Source: Bradyrhizobium australiense
Lineage (GTDB): Bacteria > Pseudomonadota > Alphaproteobacteria > Rhizobiales > Xanthobacteraceae
Reading direction: 5' to 3'
DNA: 64,000 bases
Assembly: GCF_013114825.1 (NCBI RefSeq)
Contig: NZ_JAAVLX010000010.1
Coordinates: 124,001 to 188,000, forward strand
Part shown: positions 34,028 to 43,953 of the stretch, one piece after another
Layout of the letters: each line of letters starts with the position of its first letter
Numbering within the stretch: position 1 is the stretch's first letter
Notes under the pieces: generated by a model
What the model saw: the letters and a program-made list of their open reading frames with translations, nothing else
Told to the model about the DNA's origin: nothing
Database searches by the model: none
Position numbers and translations under genes: made by a program

Positions 34028-34115
34028 AACCGGCTTTCCTTGGAACAGACGCGAAGCGCCTGCGCTGGCATGCTCACGCAAAAAGAGGCGCTTCAGGTTT
34101 CGGATGAAGCCGGTT
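34028..34115. repeat. Nested inverted repeats after the PBP1A gene
   Basis: The outer arms AACCGGCTT (34028-34036) and AAGCCGGTT (34107-34115) enclose inner arms GAAGCGCCT (34053-34061) and AGGCGCTTC (34086-34094), all exact 9-bp complements, with TGCG (34061-34064) and CGCA (34077-34080) inside. The structure could be a terminator or mRNA 3' structure for PBP1A, a dispersed repeat, or a leader element of the following DUF1214 gene, which starts 41 bases on. There is no T-run. Confidence 0.6.
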
Positions 34116-34156
34116 CAAGCGGAATCTGATGCCGTGAGATTTCGGAGCACTGGCCT

Positions 34157-34735
34157 GTGCGGCTGATCTTCATCACCTTGCTGGCATTGGCGCTTGCCAC
34201 GGCCGTGGGTCTCGGCTCGACCTACATGACGGCGACGCGCGGCACCGATCTCGGCACGCTCACCATCGGCGCCTGGACCGCGCGGCCGAAGAGCGGCACC
34301 TCCGAGGTCGATCCCTATTCGCGTGCCTCGATTGCCCGCAGCGGCGAACTGCCTGTTGGCACCGGTGACGGCATCGCGTTCACGGCGACCACCGACGACA
34401 AGAAGAAGGCGCTCGACGGGCGCTGCGACGTGGTCGTCAGCGGGGTGACGCCGGCGGCCCGGTTCTGGACCCTGACGCTGTTCGACCGCAAGGGGCATCT
34501 GGTCGCCAATTCGCTGCAACGCTATGGCTTTACGAGCCAGGAAATCGTCCGCGGCTCCGACGGCACGTTCGAAATCCGTGTGGCGGCCCGGTCGAGAGCC
34601 GGAAACTGGCTGCCGACCGGCGGCATCGAGCGCTATGCGCTGATGCTGCGGCTTTACGATACGCCGGTCGGCGTTGCGACGCGGACGCAACGCGACGCGC
34701 CAATGCCCGCCATCACCACGGTGAACTGCCCATGA
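34157..34735 (+). CDS. DUF1214 family periplasmic protein
   Basis: A 192-residue protein with an N-terminal membrane/signal segment (LIFITLLALALATAVGLGS) and the beta-rich DUF1214 domain (GAWTARPKSGTSEVDPYSRA and FWTLTLFDRKGHLVANS are visible). DUF1214 usually occurs with DUF1254, here as the overlapping next gene, and the pair corresponds to the two halves of a larger envelope protein of unknown function. GTG 34157 was chosen because the hydrophobic segment starts there at once. Last codons overlap the next ATG. Confidence 0.88.
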   Translation: MRLIFITLLALALATAVGLGSTYMTATRGTDLGTLTIGAWTARPKSGTSEVDPYSRASIARSGELPVGTGDGIAFTATTDDKKKALDGRCDVVVSGVTPAARFWTLTLFDRKGHLVANSLQRYGFTSQEIVRGSDGTFEIRVAARSRAGNWLPTGGIERYALMLRLYDTPVGVATRTQRDAPMPAITTVNCP

Positions 34736-35352
34736 TCCGGCTGGCGTTCACCATCATCGCGGGCGTGCTCTTGGGCGGCGTGGTGCATCTCGTCAGCGTG
34801 CTGGCGCTGCCGCGCATCGCCACCCAGGACGCCTATTCGCGGCTGACGCCGATGACCAAGGAGAACGCGGTCACGCCGCTTCCGCTCGCCGAGCCTAACA
34901 ACGCTCCGATGCCGTTCATGGACCCGGCCTTTGCGGTCGCGATCTGCCGCTACGACCTCTCCGGGGGACCGCTCAAGCTGACAGTGCCGGTCAGCCAGGC
35001 CTATACCTCAGTGTCGTTCTATACGCGCAACGAGGTCGCCTACTACGCCATCAACGACCGCTCCGCCGGCCGGAAGGTGATCGAGCTCGACCTGATGACG
35101 GAGGACCAACATTCGGAATTGCCGGAGGATGAGGAAGTCACCGCCGCCGACCGGCTGATCATCGACTCCCCGACCACCACCGGCCTGATCGTGCTGAAGG
35201 CCTTGGCGCCGGAGCCCGGCCTGATGCCGCAGGCACAAGCCGCGCTCGCGGCGTCGCGTTGCACCGCGCAGACCGAGCCTCCACCGGCGAAGCAACCTGA
35301 ACCAGCCGTGCCCGCGCCGGCCCCCGCCCCCGCGCCGCGGTCCAAGCGCTGA
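34732..35352 (+). CDS. DUF1254 family membrane-anchored protein
   Basis: A 206-residue protein: an N-terminal hydrophobic anchor (LAFTIIAGVLLGGVVHLVSVLAL), a DUF1254 beta domain (VAICRYDLSGGPLKLTVPV, then VSFYTRNEVAYYAIND) and a C-terminal Pro/Ala repeat tail (PAPAPAPAPRSKR). It overlaps the DUF1214 gene by 4 bases, so the two are made together. Its stop codon is immediately adjacent to the stop of the convergent hydrolase gene with no base between, so shared termination or antisense overlap of transcripts is likely. Confidence 0.88.
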   Translation: MIRLAFTIIAGVLLGGVVHLVSVLALPRIATQDAYSRLTPMTKENAVTPLPLAEPNNAPMPFMDPAFAVAICRYDLSGGPLKLTVPVSQAYTSVSFYTRNEVAYYAINDRSAGRKVIELDLMTEDQHSELPEDEEVTAADRLIIDSPTTTGLIVLKALAPEPGLMPQAQAALAASRCTAQTEPPPAKQPEPAVPAPAPAPAPRSKR

Positions 35353-36201
35353 TTACGGGCTACTGGTGAGCGATACGTCCCCGTGTTGGCCACAACGGCA
35401 GCGCTCGTAGTCCACGGGATCGTGGCTGTTGAAGACCGTCACGGCATTGCCGTGATTGGCTTTGAGCGTCCGCAAGCGCTCCTGGTTTTGGATGCGCATG
35501 GCGCGATCCATGTCGGCGCGGCGCTGAAACATGCCGAGCACCAGCGGCATTCGGGGCGAAGCATGCATCTGGCCGTGGAAGAAATAGGCATCGCCCGCGT
35601 GCAGCAGCCATTTCTGCTTTGTCCGCACGGCGATGCCGCAATGGCCTAGGCCCGGCAGCGGGATGATCAGGATATCGGGTTCGCGATCGCCGAGCGCCCG
35701 CACGCCCCTGAAGCCGAACCAATCCTCGCCACCTTCTCCGTAGAAGGCCCATTGCGGCCTGTGCTTCCACTGGTCGGTGATATAGCGGCCCTTCGGGGCG
35801 GGCGCCGTGCGCGCCACCGCCATGTCGTACTCGCGGCGATGGACGTGGACCTTGGCGTTTGGGAAATCCGGAATGCCGCCGGCATGATCGCGATCAAGAT
35901 GGGTCAGCAGCAGATGTCGCACCTCGCCTCTGGAATAGCCGAGCGCCTCGACCTGCCGTACGGCGGTCTCGGCCGGATCGAGCCGTGGCGTCGTTTGCCG
36001 GACCCATTTGGGACCGAGCCGCGGCGGGTTCGCGATATCGTCCAATCCGATGCCGGTATCGACCAGCACCAGCCCGTCATGGGTCTCGATTAGCAAGCAA
36101 TGACAGACCATCCGTGCCCGCTGAAAAATGCTGCCGGTGCCGTTCACCCGACGTCGGCCGATCGGGCACATGGTGCCGGCGTTGAGATGACGAACGCGCA
36201 T
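35353..36201 (-). CDS. Metallo-beta-lactamase-fold hydrolase (lactonase-like)
   Basis: A 282-residue MBL-fold enzyme. The zinc motif HXDXDH-like word is LLTHLDRDHAGG, with further metal ligands in GHCGIAV, HAGDAYFFHG and the late FNSHD. Relatives are annotated as N-acyl-homoserine lactonase or general MBL hydrolases, and substrate cannot be told from sequence. ATG 36201 (MRVRHLN) is preceded by AAGGAGG; a longer frame from 36228 would bury it. The late CRCGQHG cysteines are unusual. It is divergent from a LysR regulator with a palindrome between, so it is the likely target. Confidence 0.9.
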   Translation of the reverse strand: MRVRHLNAGTMCPIGRRRVNGTGSIFQRARMVCHCLLIETHDGLVLVDTGIGLDDIANPPRLGPKWVRQTTPRLDPAETAVRQVEALGYSRGEVRHLLLTHLDRDHAGGIPDFPNAKVHVHRREYDMAVARTAPAPKGRYITDQWKHRPQWAFYGEGGEDWFGFRGVRALGDREPDILIIPLPGLGHCGIAVRTKQKWLLHAGDAYFFHGQMHASPRMPLVLGMFQRRADMDRAMRIQNQERLRTLKANHGNAVTVFNSHDPVDYERCRCGQHGDVSLTSSP

Positions 36202-36262
36202 TAACGATGCCTCCTTGGGGTACGGCACCTTGCTTTGCCATCCGGCATTCCATAGGTAAAAT

Positions 36263-36284
36263 ATTGATATCCGATAGTATCAAT
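36263..36284. promoter_or_regulatory. Palindromic operator between hydrolase and LysR genes
   Basis: ATTGATA (36263-36269), eight bases, TATCAAT (36278-36284): a perfect 7-bp inverted repeat in an AT-rich patch. It contains the T-N11-A arrangement expected of LysR-type sites and ends 11 bases before the LysR start codon, overlapping where its ribosome site would be. Position suggests autorepression and control of the hydrolase gene, 62 bases away on the other side. Confidence 0.72.
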
Positions 36285-36295
36285 AGGATTAGTCT

Positions 36296-37156
36296 ATGGA
36301 TATCCGTGAACTCCGCTATTTCGCCGCCGTGTTTAGGGAGCGCAACCTGACGGCCGCCGCCAAACGCTGCTTCATTTCGCAGCCCTCGATCTCGGCGGCG
36401 ATCACCAATCTCGAGGCCGAACTCGGCACGGCGCTGCTCATTCGGCACAAGAAGGGCGTGGCGCCGACGGAAGCAGCCGAACAATTCCATGCCGTGGCCC
36501 GCCGCATCATCGACGAGGCGGACGCTGCAAAGAACCTGTTTCGAAAACCGGCGACGCGCAACGCGCTGACGCTCGGCTTGATGCGCACCCTCGACCGGCC
36601 GCGAACCGTCGCTCTCCTGAAGCCGCTGACCGGGACGTCCGATATCGCGCTCCGCCTCGTCGGCGACGACGAGCCCGCGGATGCGCGGATCGTCGCCAAA
36701 AACCTGCTGCGCGCCGACGAGCATTTCGTTCCGCTTTGGGTGGAGCGTTATGTCGCGGCGTTGCCGCCATCGCATCCATTGACGCTGAAGGAGCGGCTGC
36801 GCACCGCAGATCTCGCCGGCGTCGCCATGGTCGATCGCTGTCATTGCGAGCAGAGCGAATTCTTCGGCCGCGCCGCGTCGGCGACACGGCAGCCGGCGGC
36901 GATCGCGGAATCGGAAGACTGGGCGATGGCGCTGGTTGCCGCCGGTGTCGGCATCGCCATCGTCCCCGAAGGCGTGGCGCGCGCCAATTCCGACGTCGCC
37001 GTGCGCGAAATCGACGTCGAAGTGAAGCGCGAGGTCGGCCTCGCCTACAGCGCGGCGCGGCCGCCCTCGGAGGTGTTGCAGAATTTTATCGCGAGGCTGC
37101 AGAGCCAACGACCGAAGGCGAGCCGCGCCAAATCGACGAGGAGGGTTAAGAGATAA
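36296..37156 (+). CDS. LysR-family transcription regulator
   Basis: A 286-residue LysR regulator. The winged helix-turn-helix is at residues 1-60 (MDIRELRYFAAVFRERNLTA, then AAKRCFISQPSISAAITNLE). The effector-binding domain follows from about residue 90, with an odd CHCEQSEFF segment holding two Cys. The C-terminus is strongly basic (KASRAKSTRRVKR). It is divergent from the MBL-fold hydrolase with an exact palindrome between, the classical arrangement for a LysR protein and its target gene. The inducer is unknown. Confidence 0.94.
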   Translation: MDIRELRYFAAVFRERNLTAAAKRCFISQPSISAAITNLEAELGTALLIRHKKGVAPTEAAEQFHAVARRIIDEADAAKNLFRKPATRNALTLGLMRTLDRPRTVALLKPLTGTSDIALRLVGDDEPADARIVAKNLLRADEHFVPLWVERYVAALPPSHPLTLKERLRTADLAGVAMVDRCHCEQSEFFGRAASATRQPAAIAESEDWAMALVAAGVGIAIVPEGVARANSDVAVREIDVEVKREVGLAYSAARPPSEVLQNFIARLQSQRPKASRAKSTRRVKR

Positions 37157-37336
37157 CTGGGCGTGAACTCGTTATTGCGAAGTCATAGCCTGACGGTGCA
37201 AGCTGGATGCAGGGAAGACAAACGTGATTGCCGGCGAGTTTGCCGTAGCGAAATGCGACCGGCGACACAGCTTGGTTGAAGAACCGTAGACCGGGATGTG
37301 GGCCCGGTTGAATGACTTGCAACGGATAAAAGAATT

Positions 37337-37744
37337 CTACTTCTTTTCGAAGACTCGTAGCTCCGCCGTAGCGTTCGCAACCGTCATACCTTCGGCATCG
37401 ATTAGATCGGCCTCTACAATGAGGTCGCGATCTGTGCGGGCGACAATCCTTGCCTTGGCCGTTATGGGTCCAACACCTGCGGCTCTGAGAAACCGCGTAT
37501 TCAGAGTCTTCGTAATCACAGTCAGATTTGAAGGGAGCGTCGCCAATGCTCCGATCCCCGTGGCCGAATCCAGCATTGCTGCCAAAAAACCACCCTGAAT
37601 TGTTCCATGCCTATTGGTGAAAGAAGGCAGAGCTTGGAAGCGAATCAAGGCAATTTCACCCGTATCATCAAAACCCAGCCACTCCCGGCCAAGTAGCTGA
37701 GCACCAGGTGGGCGATGTGCCAATTGGTCACTCAAGTCGATCAC
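37337..37744 (-). CDS. Hotdog-fold thioesterase, PaaI family
   Basis: A 135-residue hotdog protein. The PaaI-type active-site segment is visible (NRHGTIQGGFLAAMLDSATG), with the conserved HG and the catalytic Asp of the central helix. It probably hydrolyses an acyl-CoA thioester. The start at GTG 37744 gives MIDLSDQ; no strong ribosome site precedes it. Codon choice is visibly AT-richer than in most of the window, as in the divergent acetyltransferase next to it. It lies between the LysR gene (180 bases away) and the acetyltransferase (132 bases away). Confidence 0.85.
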   Translation of the reverse strand: MIDLSDQLAHRPPGAQLLGREWLGFDDTGEIALIRFQALPSFTNRHGTIQGGFLAAMLDSATGIGALATLPSNLTVITKTLNTRFLRAAGVGPITAKARIVARTDRDLIVEADLIDAEGMTVANATAELRVFEKK

Positions 37745-37876
37745 CCTTCATAAGCATCCAGAACGTCCTATTCAGCCCTTGCAATATTCTTCGCCTGGAT
37801 TGGATTTGGCAACGCTACTCCCGCGTTTAGCCCTCGTTTGACAGCTCGCCATCTTCCTAGCAGGCTCGCCGCCCCA

Positions 37877-38389
37877 ATGAACGAACCGTCTCTTGAAATT
37901 GAACGACTAGCAGCGGGGTCTGGCCTCGCGACCACTATCGCCTCGCTGCAGTTCAAGTTTTGGGGACCTCTCACTGGCTACAATTCGTTAGAAGAATATG
38001 AGCGCTTTCTCTGCGGCGCAGCTCCTTCGGGCCCGCTTCCGGCCGTTCTGGTGGCCAGGCGCGGCCCGCGTTTCCTTGGATCAGTTAACTTGCTGATTTC
38101 TGAGATGAAGATACGTCCCGCACTTTCACCTTGGATGGCCCAGCTATTCGTGACTGACGATGCACGTAGCCAAGGTGTTGGAAACGCGCTTGTTGATGCT
38201 GCCGTCACTCACGCCGCAGACTTAGGATTTCGACGCATTCATCTCTATACGTCCGGAACATTGCCCTCGTACTATGCCATGCTGGGCTGGAAGCAGATTG
38301 AAGAGGTTGAGTACCTTGGTAAAGTGCGTACGGTGATGGCATTCGAGTTGTGCGCCGACAGAGTGTCGGGCGAGCAGATCGTCGACTGA
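37877..38389 (+). CDS. GNAT family N-acetyltransferase
   Basis: A 170-residue acetyltransferase with the GNAT core: a beta4 segment AQLFVTDDARSQGVGNALVD containing the acetyl-CoA loop (R-S-Q-G-V-G-N-A), and a late LGFRRIHLYTSGTLPSYYAM segment with the conserved Tyr. The substrate is unknown. ATG 37877 (MNEPSLEIER) was chosen; a TTG 13 codons upstream is possible. Codons such as TTA, CTA and AGA are more frequent than in neighbours, which suggests recent arrival together with the thioesterase. Confidence 0.85.
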   Translation: MNEPSLEIERLAAGSGLATTIASLQFKFWGPLTGYNSLEEYERFLCGAAPSGPLPAVLVARRGPRFLGSVNLLISEMKIRPALSPWMAQLFVTDDARSQGVGNALVDAAVTHAADLGFRRIHLYTSGTLPSYYAMLGWKQIEEVEYLGKVRTVMAFELCADRVSGEQIVD

Positions 38390-38418
38390 GCCGCTCTGAT
38401 GGAGCGAGAGTGCGGGCC

Positions 38419-39192
38419 CTATCCCTTCACCGTCACCGCACGCCCGATCACGGGCTGAGCCGCAACTGGCGGATTGGCGGTCTGCGCCGCGAGCTCGCCG
38501 ATCAGCCGGTCGGCGTCGGCTGCGATACTGTCGGGCGTCTGAATCACCAGCCGCTCCAGCGCCCAGCGGTATGAAGAAATGCGCCGCTCCAGGCATTGCT
38601 GGACCCATTGCACGATCAGCGTGTTCTCTTCCATGCGGGCGATCGCATCGGCCTGCTCGCGCGGCGACAATTCCGACACCATCTTCAGGCTGGCGCTGCG
38701 CTTGCGGTCGAGTTCGATGACGCGAATGGCGGAGGCAAAGAACGGCTCGAACCGCGTGATGTCGTTGCGGACGTCCTCGATCAACTGCTGATAACGCGAG
38801 ATGTGAGAGCGGTGCGGCTCGTCGATCAAAGCGCGTCCGTAGGTGGTGCGGTCGAACACCACCTTCTGCCGCCACGGCGAGGGCAATGGCTGGTAATCGC
38901 CGAACACGCTCTTCCACGCGGGCCGCGAATGCGGCGGTTCGATCAAGGGATAGGCGAGATCGCGAAGCTGGCGTTCGTTTTCGGTGAGCTGGAAATGTGA
39001 GGGCGTTAGGCCCACACTTGCCGTCGCCTCGGCGCCCAACCAGCGGTGCATGTCGTCGTTACGCATGTCCGCGCGAGTGCGACCGAAATCGCCGCCGCTA
39101 CAGCCGCCGAGCGCTGCACTTACAACAAGCAGTATGAGAGCCGGGAGTGACCGAAGCCCGGTGGTCCGGATCGGGAGGCACAGCTCCGGCAT
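38419..39192 (-). CDS. Predicted lipoprotein (257 aa)
   Basis: The signal peptide (LRSLPALILLVVSAALGGC) ends in a lipobox ALGGC, so the mature protein would begin at a lipid-modified Cys around residue 31. The rest is a soluble, mostly helical domain (for example WVQQCLERRISSYRWALERL) with no recognised motif. I do not recognise the family beyond its being a conserved rhizobial lipoprotein. It is on the minus strand 17 bases downstream of the small MGTIIEF gene, so both may be one transcript under the CtrA-like box at 39480. Confidence 0.82.
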   Translation of the reverse strand: MPELCLPIRTTGLRSLPALILLVVSAALGGCSGGDFGRTRADMRNDDMHRWLGAEATASVGLTPSHFQLTENERQLRDLAYPLIEPPHSRPAWKSVFGDYQPLPSPWRQKVVFDRTTYGRALIDEPHRSHISRYQQLIEDVRNDITRFEPFFASAIRVIELDRKRSASLKMVSELSPREQADAIARMEENTLIVQWVQQCLERRISSYRWALERLVIQTPDSIAADADRLIGELAAQTANPPVAAQPVIGRAVTVKG

Positions 39193-39208
39193 TTCAAACG
39201 TCCGTCGT

Positions 39209-39409
39209 TCAGGGGCGCCGACGGCGACGGCGACCGGGTGCCGTCCCCTCTTCCGGCCCGCGTCCGTCGCCGGTCTCGCCGGCTTCGCGTTCGATGCGGA
39301 TAACGGGAAGGATCAATACGGTTCCCAGGCCATCGCGTGGAGCGCCATCCATGGTTGAGCCCAGCCGTCGCGAAGCCGCATCTGCCGGAAATTCAATGAT
39401 GGTGCCCAT
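39209..39409 (-). CDS. Small basic protein (66 aa), first gene of a lipoprotein operon
   Basis: A 66-residue protein starting MGTIIEFPADAASRRLGSTM, then a short hydrophobic patch (GTVLILPVIRIE) and a basic tail of six arginines. Short proteins starting MGTIIEFP are, from memory, frequent in Bradyrhizobium and of unknown function. ATG 39409 is chosen; the frame extends to 39460 but the extra residues are non-coding in character. Seventeen bases separate it from the lipoprotein gene. An exact TTAA-N7-TTAA box lies 71 bases upstream. Confidence 0.7.
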   Translation of the reverse strand: MGTIIEFPADAASRRLGSTMDGAPRDGLGTVLILPVIRIEREAGETGDGRGPEEGTAPGRRRRRRP

Positions 39410-39479
39410 ATGCCGTTCTCTCTGGTTGCCGCGGTCATGATCTGGCCGGCGACATGCCAATATTCAGAACAGAACGTGG

Positions 39480-39494
39480 TTAACGGCATCTTAA
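39480..39494. promoter_or_regulatory. CtrA-type box, exact TTAA-N7-TTAA
   Basis: TTAACGGCATCTTAA fits the CtrA consensus (TTAA-N7-TTAA) exactly. It is 71 bases upstream of the minus-strand small protein gene and 157 bases from the plus-strand DUF2336 gene. CtrA is the cell-cycle master regulator of alphaproteobacteria. Binding is predicted, not shown. Confidence 0.65.
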
Positions 39495-39584
39495 TTTGTG
39501 CAGGCGGTACAGTTACGGGTTCCGCGGCTCGCGCCGCCCGCCGAAAGCTCACATTTTATCGGATTTCTTCAGGGGCTGTTTTCC

Positions 39585-39599
39585 TTAACCAACTCTTAA
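39585..39599. promoter_or_regulatory. CtrA-type box, exact TTAA-N7-TTAA, before the DUF2336 gene
   Basis: TTAACCAACTCTTAA matches the CtrA consensus, including the CC after the first half-site seen in many Caulobacter sites. It is 52 bases before the DUF2336 start, in the usual promoter-proximal position. With the box at 39480 it makes two exact sites within 120 bases in GC-rich DNA. Confidence 0.7.
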
Positions 39600-39651
39600 A
39601 ACGCCCTGCGTAGGCTGACGCGAAGGATTACCGAAGTCGCGTACACCTGAC

Positions 39652-40629
39652 ATGACCGCAGCTCCATTGTTTCCGGGATTCGACGGGCTGATGACGCTCT
39701 CGCGCCGCGAGGGCGTCGATATTAGGCCGACCTTGCTGCGCGTGCTGACCGACCTCTATGTCCAGACCAGCGCGCATTCCGCCGACGAGGAGCGGCAGTT
39801 CGTCGAACTGACGTCCCGCCTGATCGACCAGGTCGACGACGCCACGCGCGCTGCGGTGCGGGCGCGGCTCGCGATCTATCCGGCAACGCCGGCCGAGATC
39901 ATGGACAGGCTCGCCCTGCGGCGTGCGCACCCGGACCAGCCCCTTCCGCTCGCAGCCGCAATTACCGCTGCCCCGACGGACGCGCCGACGGTGAAGACGC
40001 CAACCGAAGCGCAGCTGCGGATGGCGTCCAATCTGGCAATGCGGCCCAACGATGCCGCCGAAATCAGCGATATGTTCTTCGCGGCCGGTCCCAGCGAGCG
40101 CGCGCTGATCCTGCACAATCTCGCCGATACGCCGCTGAAGGCCTCGGCGCGAATTCCCGCAGCTCGCGCCGCCCGCGCGCTGCATATCCTGGAGATGGCC
40201 GCGTTCGCCGAGGACGCCGAAAATTTTGCGCTCGAACTTGGCGAGGCCCTGATCCTGCCGCAGCGGATCGCAACTCAAGTCGTCAGCGATCCCGGCGGCG
40301 AGCCGTTAGCGTGCGCGGCGAAGGCGCTCGACATGCCGAGCGCAATCTTCCAGCGCGTGCTGCTGTTCCTCAATCCGGAATTCGGCTCATCCGTGCACAA
40401 CGTCTATCGCTTGTCGCGGCTTTACGACCGTTTGAGCGAACGATCCGCCCTCGTCATGCTGGCCGCATGGCGCGGCTCGACCATGGCAGTCAGTCGCGCC
40501 AAATATCGCGCCGCGCTGTACGACGACGAACGTCACCGCGCCCGCGCGGCAACTTCGCAAACGCGTCCCGCGGTGCAGCCCGGAACTGCGCCGGCGGTTC
40601 GCACTGGCACCGACGGCTCGAATCGCTAA
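39652..40629 (+). CDS. DUF2336 domain protein
   Basis: A 325-residue helical protein matching DUF2336, a family found almost only in alphaproteobacteria. The first part is helical with HEAT-like repeats (LTSRLIDQVDDATRAAVRAR, then LALRRAHPDQPLPLAAAI) and the last 50 residues are disordered and basic. There are no membrane or catalytic motifs. Members have been tied to cell-cycle genes by CtrA control; an exact CtrA box lies 52 bases upstream here. Its last 4 bases overlap the stop of the convergent DUF1491 gene. Confidence 0.88.
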   Translation: MTAAPLFPGFDGLMTLSRREGVDIRPTLLRVLTDLYVQTSAHSADEERQFVELTSRLIDQVDDATRAAVRARLAIYPATPAEIMDRLALRRAHPDQPLPLAAAITAAPTDAPTVKTPTEAQLRMASNLAMRPNDAAEISDMFFAAGPSERALILHNLADTPLKASARIPAARAARALHILEMAAFAEDAENFALELGEALILPQRIATQVVSDPGGEPLACAAKALDMPSAIFQRVLLFLNPEFGSSVHNVYRLSRLYDRLSERSALVMLAAWRGSTMAVSRAKYRAALYDDERHRARAATSQTRPAVQPGTAPAVRTGTDGSNR

Positions 40630-40970
40630 GCTTTCGCCAGATCCAGAAAATGCCGCCCTGCGCGGTCCTCGGTCTCGACGATCCAGACGTCGGGATCGAA
40701 ACGGAGTTCCTTGGCGAGACGCTCCTCCACCGATTGCTCCGGTACCGGCTGCGGAGAGGCCGGCGCGAACAGCCGCTCGGCCGGGCGGCTCTCGTCATAA
40801 ACGGTCTGTGGCGCAGGCGCATACAGCATGGCGTTACCGTCAAGCAGCGCCACCTTGACGAACACCGCGCCCGCGTCCTCCGCCCCGCGCTTGCGCACGG
40901 CGCCAAATATTCCCTCCTTCTGGCAGCGGCGCAGGTAAGCGGCCACCCAGATGCTTGATTTCAGTCGCAT
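40626..40970 (-). CDS. DUF1491 family protein
   Basis: A 114-residue protein of the DUF1491 family (MRLKSSIWVAAYLRRCQKEG start, VFVKVALLDGNAMLYAPAP and an ending WIVETEDRAGRHFL). The function is unknown. No signal peptide. It ends within the last codons of the DUF2336 gene, a convergent 4-base overlap. It follows the peptidoglycan-binding gene on the same strand after 33 bases and is probably the last gene of the kinase operon. Confidence 0.9.
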   Translation of the reverse strand: MRLKSSIWVAAYLRRCQKEGIFGAVRKRGAEDAGAVFVKVALLDGNAMLYAPAPQTVYDESRPAERLFAPASPQPVPEQSVEERLAKELRFDPDVWIVETEDRAGRHFLDLAKA

Positions 40971-41003
40971 GGAACAGACGATAAGCCAGCGATCAGGCGG
41001 AAG

Positions 41004-41718
41004 CTAGTCGATCGGGTGCCCGATCATGGCGGTGAGTTCGCGCACCAGCCGATCGGACATCTGGCCGGTCACCGGCAATTTGCGGTCGCGCTCGAATTTC
41101 GAGATCGCGGCCTGGGTGTCCGCACCGACTGCGCCGGTCGGCTTCAACTGGCCGTAGCCATATTGCGTCAGCGCGCGCTGCACCGCCGCCACGCGCCGCG
41201 CGCCGGCGCTTTGCGTATTCGCCGGAATCGGCGCCGGCGGACGCACCACACTGGCAGGCGGCGCCGCGGGCGCGCCGGTCGACTTGACCACCAGGTTGGC
41301 CATTGGATCGGCGTTCCGGGGCTCCGTGCTCTTGGGATCAGCGCTCTTGATTTCGACGTGTTTGGGATCGGCGCCCCTCACCTCGACCGGCCTGATTTCG
41401 GGCGGATCTGAATCGACCGGCCTTGCGGTCAATTCGACTGGGCGCGGGCGTGGCAACGGGCTCACGACGGCGGCTTGCGGCGCCGGCAGCGTCACGACCG
41501 AGCCGAACATCGGCGAGGGATGGCGGCCGGCCTGCAGGAACAGCGCATTGGCGACGATGGCGCAGATTGCGGCAGCCGCGAGCAGTCCCGCGATAATGTC
41601 TTTCGGACTGTGCAGGAGAATGCGCATCACGAGGCCGCGCTCTTCCTCCGCTTCGATCGCAACCGCTTTCACGCCGCGACGGCGGCGGCGCGGCATCTCG
41701 TCATCGTCGTCAATACGC

Positions 41719-41726
<8 letters not shown>
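41004..41726 (-). CDS. Membrane-anchored peptidoglycan-binding-domain protein
   Basis: A 240-residue protein: acidic then very basic cytoplasmic start (MPRRIDDDDEMPRRRRRG), one membrane helix (DIIAGLLAAAAICAIVANALF), a long Pro/Ala/Lys-rich periplasmic linker with a repeated A-D-P-K motif, then a C-terminal PG_binding_1 domain (VQRALTQYGYGQLKPTGAVG, then DTQAAISKFERDRKL). The GTG start at 41726 overlaps the kinase stop by 8 bases. Such proteins tether to the wall at sites of growth. Translational coupling to a PAS kinase points to a cell-cycle or envelope link. Confidence 0.85.
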
Positions 41727-43530
<1,804 letters not shown>

Positions 43531-43953
43531 GGCTCTCGCGCTTCGGCTTGTTCGTCAGACAGACGCGCCGGAACGCCCCCTTATCTTTGCGCCACCGTGT
43601 CAGAGTGAACTTAAGCGAACGCTAAGGCGCGGAGGCCCAACGCCCGACAGCGTGTCTTCCCGCGGATTTCGCGCCTCGCGTGACGCTCATTCGACGCGGA
43701 TGGTGAACGACAGGTTTAGAGCCGCATCGATCTATGGTTTCGAAATGGTGGATGCGCGAGCGGCGCGAACTTTTCGCGCGATGGTGGTCGTAATCGAAAA
43801 TTTACGGCGAATCGAATCCTTACGGTTTTCCGAAAATTTTCGGCGATTTTACCTCAATGCAAACACTTGCGATTTATCGACAGCTGTTAATCAGAAACAA
43901 AGCCAGCGGACTTAACCGCAACACAACCATAAAGAGACGACCGGGGTCGCGAG
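43531..43953. promoter_or_regulatory. Intergenic region with near-CtrA box and tandem GANTC sites
   Basis: This 423-base divergent region has TTAAGCGAACGCTAA at 43611-43625 (TTAA-N7-CTAA, one base from the CtrA consensus), about 80 bases before the kinase start. Two adjacent GAATC sites at 43809-43813 and 43814-43818 are in tandem; GANTC is the CcrM methylation site. The half near the DUF5330 gene is AT-rich with repeated CGATTTT/CGAAAATTT words. No RNA gene or frame is seen. Confidence 0.5.

Noticed and set aside
36263..36284. FNR/FixK site (TTGAT-N4-ATCAA)
   Set aside because: The half-sites are similar but the spacing is 10 bases rather than 4, and the position fits a LysR operator better.
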